DNA of 64,000 nucleotides from Streptomyces sp. NBC_01476 (lineage in GTDB: Bacteria > Actinomycetota > Actinomycetes > Streptomycetales > Streptomycetaceae), in contig NZ_CP109446.1 of the NCBI RefSeq assembly GCF_036227265.1, positions 7,581,001 through 7,645,000 on the forward strand, written 5' to 3'. Below, one piece after another: positions 1 to 6,929 of the stretch; position 1 is the first letter of the stretch; the number at the start of each line of letters is the position of its first letter. Below the pieces are notes generated by a model that did not search any database, was not told the DNA's origin, and saw only the letters and a program-made list of their open reading frames with translations. The position numbers and the translations under genes were made by a program.

Positions 1-594
1 GATCGGGCGGACATGGCCGCTGCCGAAGCGGTGGTCCAGTTCGGCGATGCGCTCGGTGGCCCGGCTCAGCAGATCGATGTCCGCGGGTTCCACCCGGCTC
101 CCCCCGCTGTGCTCGGCGCCGGCATCAGGTTCGGTGATGAGCCAGTCGCGGCTGGGTTCCAGCAGGGTGCTGATCCCGAGCCGCGAACCCGAGTGCAGAT
201 TGCGCCGGTTGGCATCGCTGCGCCACAGTTTCGTCACCTCGTCGATGGCGTCGGAGAGCGCCGGGGCGAAGGTGAGGCCGGTCCCCGACGTCTCCCGCTC
301 CCGGTTGTTCGTCATACCGATCTCGTCGATGGACACAGCGCGCCGGAGTTTCTGGCTCAGTACCTCGGCGATGATCACCGGTGTCAGGCCCCGCGGCTGC
401 TGGCCCCGAAGCCAGCGGCTCACCGACGTCTTGTCGTACCGCAGGTCGAGTCCGCGGTTGGTGCCTTCCATATTGACCCGCCGCGCCAACCCGACGTTCG
501 AGCAGCCCGCCTCGTTGATGAGCATCTGCAGGCGCTCATTGGGTTGTCGCGTTACCAGTGACCGAGCAGCCAATTTCGGCTCCCTCGCAATCAT
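1..594 (-). CDS. NsdA-like transcriptional regulator (C-terminal part outside window)
   Basis: The first 198 codons read from an ATG at 594 toward the window start with no stop, so the gene is cut by the edge. The N-terminus has a helix-turn-helix-like stretch (NERLQMLINEAGCSN, then KTSVSRWLRGQQPRG) followed by VIIAEVLSQKL and an EPSRDWLI segment. This order is characteristic of the Streptomyces NsdA family, large regulators with TPR repeats in the missing C-terminal part; NsdA of S. coelicolor negatively affects sporulation and antibiotic production. The ribosome binding site is weak. Family membership comes from remembered sequence character; whether this is the orthologue or one of several paralogues cannot be decided here. 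Confidence 0.75.
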   Translation of the reverse strand, partial: MIAREPKLAARSLVTRQPNERLQMLINEAGCSNVGLARRVNMEGTNRGLDLRYDKTSVSRWLRGQQPRGLTPVIIAEVLSQKLRRAVSIDEIGMTNNRERETSGTGLTFAPALSDAIDEVTKLWRSDANRRNLHSGSRLGISTLLEPSRDWLITEPDAGAEHSGGSRVEPADIDLLSRATERIAELDHRFGSGHVRPI

Positions 595-1247
595 GTGATG
601 ACAATAGGAAATCGTTAGGGTGCGCTGTGGAGATGCGATCGAAGGCGTCCAGGATATGCGTCTGGCATATTTCAGAGAAAAGAAGATGGGTCGGCCTGGT
701 CGTGCTCTTCTCTTCTGGTGGATCAGCCGGCGTGAGAAGGGGACCGGTCGGTGCACGGCGGCAAGGCTGTGCCCTTCGCGGTCGGCGGAACCATCGGGTC
801 CGTTGCTTTCCGGCGTGTCAACGTCGGCGTGGACTCCCCCCAGGGCTAAGGTTGTTCGGTGGAATTCCCGGGTGTGCGGTGTGGGCTTCACCAATCCACA
901 GGTGCCTGCGTCGTCAGAGGGCATCGCCTTGTACGCGGGAGCTGGACACACTCACGGCGCGGGGCGGACCCGGTTTGGCGCCTCCGTGGGCGGGCAACCT
1001 CACGGAGGGAATTCCTTTTCGTTGCAAGGGCTGTGCTGAAATGGAATGAACGCCGCCGAGCAGTTTAGGGACATTGCCCTGAGTATTCAAGCGGTGGCCA
1101 TGGGTTAGCAAAGCGAATTGCCGATCGATCGACTTCCCCGGTGTGCGAGGCCGGTGCGGTGCGGCGCGGCGCGGAACGACTCGGTGGCGCGGCGGGTCCG
1201 ACCGGCCTCCGGCCCGGCGGGGGGGACAGGGCCCCCGCCGCGCCGGC
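595..1247. other. Intergenic region, no gene recognised
   Basis: About 650 bases between the start of the NsdA-like gene and the stop of the TetR gene. Open frames here lack the third-position GC bias of neighbouring genes and have no convincing ribosome binding sites. The part next to 594 is less GC-rich and presumably holds the promoter of the NsdA-like gene. No strong hairpin or repeat was found. Confidence 0.5.
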
Positions 1248-1877
1248 TCACTGGTCGAGGTGGCCGAGTCGGGCGGCGCGCAGCCAGATCAACTGGCAGG
1301 TGGCGCCGGCCCGTTCGAGTTCCTGGGCGGAGACGCTCGACGCCCGGTAGAAAGTGCGCTCGATCATCCAGCAGATGGCCTGTGCCATCGCCGGGGCCGA
1401 CTCCGGGCCGTCGTCGGAAGGGACGCCGGCCCGTTCCAGGATGTCGGCGATGGCACTGATGAAGATCTCCGCCGTCCCGGTCCACAGGGCATCGACCTCC
1501 GGGACGGACGAGGACAGGTCGATGGCCGCCCGCATGACGAGCCCGTGGTCGAGCCAGAGCGCTTCCGTCCGGCGCATCACCGTCTCGATGGCCTCGCGGG
1601 GAGTGGCCGGATCGGCGGCCGCGGCGCGTGACTTCTGCCGCAGGGCCTCCACCGTGCGTGCCACGAGCGCCGTCAGCACCTCGTGCTTGGAGCCGAAGTA
1701 GAAGTACAGCGCGCCGCGCGACAGACCGGCCGCCTCGGCGATGTCCGCCATGGTCATGGCCTCGAAGCCCAGCCGGCCCAGCAGCACTTCGGTGGTGTCC
1801 AGGATGGCCTGCTCCCGCAGGTCCCCCTTGCGCGGGGCCGTCGAGCGCCGCCTCGCCGGCCTGGCCGGTGTTCCCAT
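1248..1877 (-). CDS. TetR family transcriptional regulator (EthR-like)
   Basis: A 209-residue one-component repressor. The N-terminal TetR helix-turn-helix is clear (residues about 25-70: MTMADIAEAAGLSRGALYFYFGSKHEVL). The C-terminal ligand domain resembles the EthR branch, with AICWMIERTFYRAS near residue 170 where EthR has a similar helix. ATG 1877 is chosen because AAAGG lies about 10 bases upstream; a GTG at 1886 has poor spacing. It follows the SDR gene by about 45 bases on the same strand, so the two are probably one transcript and the SDR its likely target. Ligand unknown. Confidence 0.88.
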   Translation of the reverse strand: MGTPARPARRRSTAPRKGDLREQAILDTTEVLLGRLGFEAMTMADIAEAAGLSRGALYFYFGSKHEVLTALVARTVEALRQKSRAAAADPATPREAIETVMRRTEALWLDHGLVMRAAIDLSSSVPEVDALWTGTAEIFISAIADILERAGVPSDDGPESAPAMAQAICWMIERTFYRASSVSAQELERAGATCQLIWLRAARLGHLDQ

Positions 1878-1921
1878 TGCTCCCACCCTTTCTGCGCATC
1901 AGCGGCGGCGGCGCCGAACAG

Positions 1922-2773
1922 TCAGTTGGCGCCGATCTGGTGTCCGTCGGGGAAGTCGGTGGTGCGGGAGAGAGTTTCCCACTCCCGGATGTCGGCATCC
2001 ACCGCCTGGCGGCCCGCGGCGATCAGGCGCAGCGCGTCGGAGCCGAGGACCAGGTGGGCCGGCGGCTCGGGCACGTCGAGAATCCGCAGGACGGCGGCAG
2101 CGGCCTTCTCGGGGTTGCCGAGCTGATTGCCGCTGGCCTTGAGCCGGGCCTCGCGGATGGGCCCGAACAAGGCGTCGTAGTCACTGATGGAACGGGCGGA
2201 CCGGGTCATGGAGCGTCCCGCCCAGTCGGTGCGGAAGGACCCCGGCTCGATCGCCGTCACATGGACACCGAAGGCGGCCACCTCCTTGCCGAGGCTTTCG
2301 AGCAGGCCCTCCAGGGCGAACTTGCTGCCGCAGTAGGCCGACATGCCGGGCACCGCCATCAGACCCCCCATGGAGGTCACCGCCAGGATGTGGCCGCGGC
2401 GGCGCTCGCGCATACCGGGCAGGACCGCCTGGATGGTGGCGGCGGCGCCGAAGACATTGGTCGCGAACTGGGCGCGGACTTCCGACAGCGGTGTCTCCTC
2501 GAAGGTGCCCTCCAGGCCGTAACCGGCGTTGGCGATCAGCACGTCGATCGGACCGACGGTGGATTCCACCTCCTTGACCACGGAGGACACCGCTTCGTCG
2601 TCGGTCACGTCCAGCGGGCGGGCGTGCGCCCGCCCGGGCGCGAGCGCCTCGAACGGTGCCAGGTCGGCCTGCCTGCGGACGGTGCCGACCACGGTGTGAC
2701 CGGCGTCGAGGGCCCCCTGGGCGAAGGCCCGTCCCAGGCCGCTGCTCACTCCGGTGATCAGGAACGTCTTCAT
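1922..2773 (-). CDS. Short-chain dehydrogenase/reductase
   Basis: A 283-residue classical SDR with the Rossmann nucleotide-binding motif TGVSSGLG at the N-terminus, NAG (IANAGYG) near residue 85 and the catalytic YxxxK as YCGSK near residue 150. It should perform NAD(P)(H)-dependent oxidation or reduction of an unknown substrate in the cytoplasm. ATG 2773 is preferred because GAGG sits about 8 bases upstream; an in-frame GTG at 2791 would add six residues. It is the first gene of a probable two-gene unit with the EthR-like TetR downstream. Confidence 0.85.
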   Translation of the reverse strand: MKTFLITGVSSGLGRAFAQGALDAGHTVVGTVRRQADLAPFEALAPGRAHARPLDVTDDEAVSSVVKEVESTVGPIDVLIANAGYGLEGTFEETPLSEVRAQFATNVFGAAATIQAVLPGMRERRRGHILAVTSMGGLMAVPGMSAYCGSKFALEGLLESLGKEVAAFGVHVTAIEPGSFRTDWAGRSMTRSARSISDYDALFGPIREARLKASGNQLGNPEKAAAAVLRILDVPEPPAHLVLGSDALRLIAAGRQAVDADIREWETLSRTTDFPDGHQIGAN

Positions 2774-2905
2774 CGAACTCGCCTCACTCACGCTCCGGGC
2801 ACCGGCCGTGGTGCCGGCCCCGGCTTCCTAATCTACGCCGTGTCGATTTTTCTCGCCACTGCGCAAACTAAAGCCGACGTGGTGACGGCGCTCCGCTCCC
2901 TGTGC

Positions 2906-2960
2906 CGGCCCGGCGGTCGGTGTCACGGCCCGGCGGTCAGCGCCCCGGCCCGGCGGTCAG
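2906..2960. repeat. Three 15-base direct repeats at exact 20-base period
   Basis: The motif CGGCCCGGCGGTCRG occurs at 2906-2920, 2926-2940 and 2946-2960, i.e. every 20 bases. The third copy overlaps the last codons and stop of the SulP gene. The array lies between the SulP stop and the SDR promoter. It may be a minisatellite or spaced binding sites; no function is assigned. Confidence 0.6.
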
Positions 2961-4687
2961 TGCGCCGCCTCCAGGGGCGCGCCGTGCGGTGGGTCGGGAA
3001 GCACACCGGAGCCGTGCAGGTGGGCGTGGGCGTACGCGATGGCCTGCGGGGTGCTGGGGAAGACCCGGCCCTGGGCGCGCAGTGCGTTCAAGGTGCCCAG
3101 GGCGTCCAGTGGACGCTGGTGCTCGGGGCGGATCCCGGAGAGCAGGACCAGCGCGCCCCGGCGTTCCAGCCTGCCGATGGCGTCACCGAGGACGCGGGCA
3201 CCACTGGCGTCGATCGCGCTGACACGTGACATCCGCAGGATGACGACCTTGACCTCGCTGGTCTCGGTGAGTTCCAGCAGGAACCGGTGTGCGGCGGCGA
3301 ACAACAGCGGCCCGTCGATGCGGTAGGCCACGATGTGCTCGTCCAGCAGCGCCCGTTCCTCCTCGTGGTGGTCCGCCGGGGGCAGGTCCGCGTGCAGGGG
3401 GACCTGTTCGAGCCGGGCGGCGCGCGCGACCTGGCGCAGCGCCAGCAGACCGGCCAGGAGCAGCCCGGCGACGACCGCGGTGACGAGGTTGAACGCCAAG
3501 GTGGCGGCGGCGGTCAGCAGCATCACCAGGCCCTCGCCCCGGCCCGAGCGGGCCAGCGCGCGCAGGGAACCGACCTCGACCATCCGGATCGCGGTCGCGA
3601 TCAGCACCCCGGCGAGCGCGGCCAGCGGGATGCCGGCGACCAGCGGCGCGGCGGCGAAGACGATGACCGCCAGGACACCGGCGTGCACCAGGGCCGCCAG
3701 CCGGGAGACCGCGCCGGTACGGACGTTGACGGCGGTACGGGCGATCGCGCCGGTGGCGGCGACACCGCCGAAGAGCGGGACGGCCAGATTCGCCAGGCCC
3801 TGTCCGAACAGCTCCCGGTCGCTGTCGTGCCGCTCCGAGACATTCATCGCGTCGGCCGCCGAGGCCGACATCAGCGACTCCAGGGCCGCCAGTACCGCCA
3901 CCGCGAGCGCGGAGGGCAGCAGAGCCGGGACGTGGCCGGCCTGGAAGAAGGACGTCGAGGGCGCGGGGATACCGGCGGGCAGATGGCCGATGGTGGCCGC
4001 ATCGACCCCGCCGGCCCAGCAGACCACCGTCGCCAGCACCACTGCCACCAGGGAGAACGGCACCCCGGGCCGCAGGCGCGTGCCCAGCAGCATCACCAGG
4101 ACGACGCCCGCCGCCACCGCGATCGCGGTCCCGTGCGGATGGGCGGCGAAGTCGCCCACCGCCTTGGCCGCGACGACGGCCGGATTGTCCCCCGAGGGGG
4201 ACGTCACGCCGAGCGCGGCGGGCACCTGCTGGAGGCCGATCACGGCGGCGATACCGAGGGTGAAGCCCTCCACCACCGGCACCGGCACATACGCCATCGC
4301 CCGTCCGGCCCGCGCCAGGGAGAGCAGGACCAGGAGCGCGCCCGCGAGCAGTCCCACCGTCATGACACCGTGGATGCCGTACTGGTGGACGATCGGCACG
4401 AGTACCACGGTCATCGCCCCGGTCGGGCCGGTGACCTGGAGGTTGGAGCCGCCGAAGACGGCGGCGATCGCGCCGGCGACGACCGCGGTGACCAGTCCGG
4501 CCTCCGCCCCCGCGCCGGAGGAGATCCCGAAGCCGAGGGCCAGCGGCAGTGCGACGATGGCCACCGTCAGCCCCGCGATGAGGTCACTGCGCGGGGAGCG
4601 GCCCATCGAGGTCAGGATCCGGCGGTTCGGCAGCACCCCGCGGACCCGCTCGCCGATCACGGCGGCTGCTTGCCTGACGGCCCTCAT
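2957..4687 (-). CDS. SulP family anion permease with STAS domain
   Basis: A 576-residue integral membrane transporter. About 10-12 hydrophobic segments cover residues 35-430, with the SulP signature region near residues 65-110 (FGGSNLQVTGPTGAMTVVL). A C-terminal STAS domain covers about residues 450-560 (VVILRMSRVSAIDASGARVL). SulP proteins move sulfate, bicarbonate or other anions; the substrate cannot be read from sequence. The ATG overlaps the stop of the ArsR gene by four bases (ATGA), so translation is coupled and the permease is the main output of this ArsR-controlled operon. Confidence 0.9.
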   Translation of the reverse strand: MRAVRQAAAVIGERVRGVLPNRRILTSMGRSPRSDLIAGLTVAIVALPLALGFGISSGAGAEAGLVTAVVAGAIAAVFGGSNLQVTGPTGAMTVVLVPIVHQYGIHGVMTVGLLAGALLVLLSLARAGRAMAYVPVPVVEGFTLGIAAVIGLQQVPAALGVTSPSGDNPAVVAAKAVGDFAAHPHGTAIAVAAGVVLVMLLGTRLRPGVPFSLVAVVLATVVCWAGGVDAATIGHLPAGIPAPSTSFFQAGHVPALLPSALAVAVLAALESLMSASAADAMNVSERHDSDRELFGQGLANLAVPLFGGVAATGAIARTAVNVRTGAVSRLAALVHAGVLAVIVFAAAPLVAGIPLAALAGVLIATAIRMVEVGSLRALARSGRGEGLVMLLTAAATLAFNLVTAVVAGLLLAGLLALRQVARAARLEQVPLHADLPPADHHEEERALLDEHIVAYRIDGPLLFAAAHRFLLELTETSEVKVVILRMSRVSAIDASGARVLGDAIGRLERRGALVLLSGIRPEHQRPLDALGTLNALRAQGRVFPSTPQAIAYAHAHLHGSGVLPDPPHGAPLEAAH

Positions 4688-5043
4688 GCGACCCGGCCCC
4701 CGGTGGCTTCGGCGTCGGCGTCACGCAGCTCCGCGAGCAGGTCCTGCTGCCCGGCCAGCAGTTCCGTGAGGATCCGCCGGGCCGCCCGCATCAGTTCCGC
4801 CACATCGCCGCCGGCGAGCGCGTAGACGACCGTGTCGGCCTCGCGGGACGAGGTGACGATTCCGGAGCGCCGCAGCACCGCGAGTTGCTGGGAGAGGTTG
4901 GAGCGCTCCACCTCGATGTTCGCCAGCAGGTCGCGCACCGGCATCGGGCCGTCCTGCAGCAGTTCCAGCACCCGGATCCGCACGGGATGCCCGAGCATTC
5001 TGAAGAACTCCGCCTTGGCCTGGTACAGCGGAACCGGCGCCAT
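4684..5043 (-). CDS. ArsR/SmtB family transcriptional regulator
   Basis: A 119-residue winged-helix repressor: FFRMLGHPVRIRVLELLQ, then recognition helix ERSNLSQQLAVLRRSGIV and wing SREADTVVYAL. It contains no cysteine, so the classic ArsR, CadC or CmtR thiol sensor sites are absent and the signal may not be a thiophilic metal. ATG 5043 has GGAG six bases upstream; a TTG at 5049 abuts that site. It lies between a small ORF and the SulP permease with overlapping or touching ends. The dyad at 5311-5330 is a plausible operator. This type of ArsR next to SulP occurs in other actinomycetes; its inducer is not known to me. Confidence 0.88.
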   Translation of the reverse strand: MAPVPLYQAKAEFFRMLGHPVRIRVLELLQDGPMPVRDLLANIEVERSNLSQQLAVLRRSGIVTSSREADTVVYALAGGDVAELMRAARRILTELLAGQQDLLAELRDADAEATGGRVA

Positions 5044-5045
5044 CC

Positions 5046-5240
5046 TCAACTCCCTGTCCGTTCGTCGGCCGCCCCGGCCGGGGGGACCCGCACCCCGTTC
5101 GCGCGGGCCAGCCGCAGCGACTCCTCCAATTCGTCCAGCGCCACCCGGACCGCGACCGGGTCCCGGGCGGCGGCGGCCTCCCTCAGAGCGGTCCGCGCCG
5201 CCTCGACGCGGGCGATGACCTGCACGGCGGACTCGTCCAA
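5046..5240 (-). CDS. Small hypothetical protein, first gene of the ArsR-SulP operon
   Basis: About 64 residues, largely helical and charged (VQVIARVEAARTALREAAA, then VALDELEESLRLARANGVR). The start is uncertain. TTG 5240 has a good GAGGGAG site about 5 bases upstream, while ATG 5309 would give 87 residues with a Cys/Pro-rich extension (TWCLPCPP) but no ribosome binding site. The stop lies next to the ArsR start, and coding bias and tight packing support a real gene. No family recognised. Confidence 0.55.
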   Translation of the reverse strand: MDESAVQVIARVEAARTALREAAAARDPVAVRVALDELEESLRLARANGVRVPPAGAADERTGS

Positions 5241-5310
5241 CCCGTCTCCCTCAGCAGTGGCCGGGTGCGCGCCGGGGGGAACCGGTGGGCACGGCAGACA
5301 CCATGTCATC

Positions 5311-5330
5311 AAGTGAAGAAATCTTCAATT
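5311..5330. promoter_or_regulatory. Candidate ArsR operator (20-base dyad)
   Basis: An imperfect inverted repeat with 9-base arms (AAGTGAAGA / TCTTCAATT, one mismatch) around two bases. It is an AT-rich island in GC-rich DNA immediately upstream of the small ORF-ArsR-SulP operon, as expected for autoregulation by an ArsR repressor. Confidence 0.55.
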
Positions 5331-5568
5331 CGTGCCCGCGTCTGCCACCACGGCTCGCCCGTGCCCTGGCGGCCGGATTCGGTCGCCACGGCGTCCAGGG
5401 CCCGAACTGGCGCATTCCGACCACCCGCCGGCGGTTCTGGTGCGATGCTGCCCTTACCCCCCTAGTGCCCCGTCGCCCACCCCCCCGGACGGCGGGGCAC
5501 GCCGGCGTCGCGGAACGAGGCGGTTCGTCCGCCGCCCGTTGTCGTACCCCGCGCCTAACGTGGCGGGC

Positions 5569-6267
5569 ATGAACCGTACCGACCGTCTCTACGCCCTGGT
5601 CGAGGAGCTGCGGGCCGTCGCGCCCCGCCCGCGCAGTGCCCGCTGGCTGGCCGGGCGCTTCGAGGTCAGCGTGCGCACGGTCGAACGGGACATCAGCGCG
5701 TTGCAGCAGTCGGGGGTGCCGGTCTACGCCGAGACCGGCCGCACCGGCGGCTACTGCCTCGACAAGGCACGCACGCTGCCCCCGGTCAATCTGACGCCGG
5801 GGGAGGCCGTCGCGATGGCGCTGGCGCTGCGGAGCCTGCGGGGCACACCGTTCCAGGTGACCGCGGGCGCGGCGCTGCGCAAGCTGGTGGCGGCGATGCA
5901 GGGTGACGACGCCGCCGCGGCCCATGACCTGGCCGGCCGTATCCATCTCCTCGGCGACCCCGGCGCCGCACCGCCGGTGCCGCGCATCGTGGCCGACGCC
6001 CTGTCCACCCGGCGCGTCCTGCGCATCGGGTACGGCGACCGCGCGGGCGCGGCCACCCTGCGCGAGATCGAGCCGCTGGGCTACGTCGGCACCGCGACGC
6101 ACTGGTATCTGGTGGGCTGGTGCCGGCTGCGCGGCGCCGTGCGCGCCTTCCGCACCGACCGGATCACCTCGGTCTCGGCCACCGCCGAGGTGCCCGAGAT
6201 CCGTTCGCTGCGCACCGAGGACCTCGACATCCCGTACGGGACCGTCCGCCGGCTCAGCCTGATCTGA
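5569..6267 (+). CDS. WYL-domain transcriptional regulator (YafY/DeoR-like)
   Basis: A 232-residue regulator. The N-terminal helix-turn-helix covers residues 5-60 (SARWLAGRFEVSVRTVERDI, then GRTGGYCLD). The C-terminal WYL ligand domain covers about 140-215 (YVGTATHWYLVGWCRLRG, RAFRTDRI). WYL regulators bind small ligands or nucleic acid and often control stress or DNA-repair genes. ATG 5569 opens the conserved N-terminus; no good ribosome binding site precedes it, so it may be leaderless. The next gene is a convergent VOC protein with a 48-base gap. Target unknown. Confidence 0.85.
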   Translation: MNRTDRLYALVEELRAVAPRPRSARWLAGRFEVSVRTVERDISALQQSGVPVYAETGRTGGYCLDKARTLPPVNLTPGEAVAMALALRSLRGTPFQVTAGAALRKLVAAMQGDDAAAAHDLAGRIHLLGDPGAAPPVPRIVADALSTRRVLRIGYGDRAGAATLREIEPLGYVGTATHWYLVGWCRLRGAVRAFRTDRITSVSATAEVPEIRSLRTEDLDIPYGTVRRLSLI

Positions 6268-6315
6268 CCGCCGCCCGGGCCGGGCGCATCCGACCGCCCG
6301 GCCCCGGCGGGCGGA

Positions 6316-6699
6316 TCAGGGCCGGACGAACGGCGGCCGGAACACCGCGAAGTGGTTCCCGGCCGGGTCGAGCAGGTGCGCGAAGGTCACCCCGACCGGA
6401 TTGACCTGCGCGGCGCGCTGCACCCGGCCGCCCGCCTCCTCGACCCGCCGGCACGTGGCCTCGACATCCTCGACCAGCACGGTGAAGACGGCGTAGCCGG
6501 GGAGCTGGCCCTTCGTCGCGAAGAGTCCGCCGCGCAGCCCCTCGGGGTCGCCCGTGGTGAGGATCCGGTACGCCGGGTCCGTGCTCTTGGTGTCGTCGTG
6601 CGCGACCGTCCAGCCGAACACCTCGCCGTAGAACCGCTCCGCGGCGTCCGGGTCGTCGGTGCCGATCTCGAACCAGCCGATGCCGTTGAATCCAGGCAT
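6316..6699 (-). CDS. VOC family protein (glyoxalase/bleomycin-resistance fold)
   Basis: A 127-residue protein made of two beta-alpha-beta-beta-beta modules: GIGWFEIGTDDPDAAERFY with EVFGWTV, then GYAVFTVLVEDVEATCRRVEEAGG and LLDPAGNHFAVFR. VOC proteins of this size are lyases, dioxygenases or drug-binding proteins; no specific role is implied. ATG 6699 has GAGAGGG seven bases upstream. It is transcribed away from the UvrA-like gene across about 230 bases. Confidence 0.85.
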   Translation of the reverse strand: MPGFNGIGWFEIGTDDPDAAERFYGEVFGWTVAHDDTKSTDPAYRILTTGDPEGLRGGLFATKGQLPGYAVFTVLVEDVEATCRRVEEAGGRVQRAAQVNPVGVTFAHLLDPAGNHFAVFRPPFVRP

Positions 6700-6929
6700 G
6701 TCGTCCCTCTCGTAGTGCGCCGGGCGTCTCCCGGTACGACCCACCCTCGGGGGTGGCGGCGACAGCCCCCTGTCGGTGTTCACGCGCGATCGGCGGCCTT
6801 CCCCCCCGGGCACCGGCAGGACCGTCCCCCCGCGGTGCGCGTGCCGGAACCCCTGGTCATTGGAGTGATCATCAGCCGGGCGGCGGCAGTGCGCGGGAGT
6901 GGTCTCGCGTCATGAGGTAAGGACAAGGC

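Noticed and set aside
558..1068. Several overlapping plus-strand ORFs of 69-163 codons in the first intergenic region
   Set aside because: No ribosome binding site, poor codon bias, mutual overlap; treated as non-coding.
1628..3229. Plus-strand open frame of 533 codons across TetR and SDR genes
   Set aside because: Low-complexity Arg/Pro/Gly composition and no domain; antisense to two recognisable genes.
3287..4825. Long plus-strand open frame (512 codons) opposite the SulP permease
   Set aside because: Arg/Gly/His-rich antisense shadow caused by high third-position GC; the minus strand encodes a clear SulP protein.
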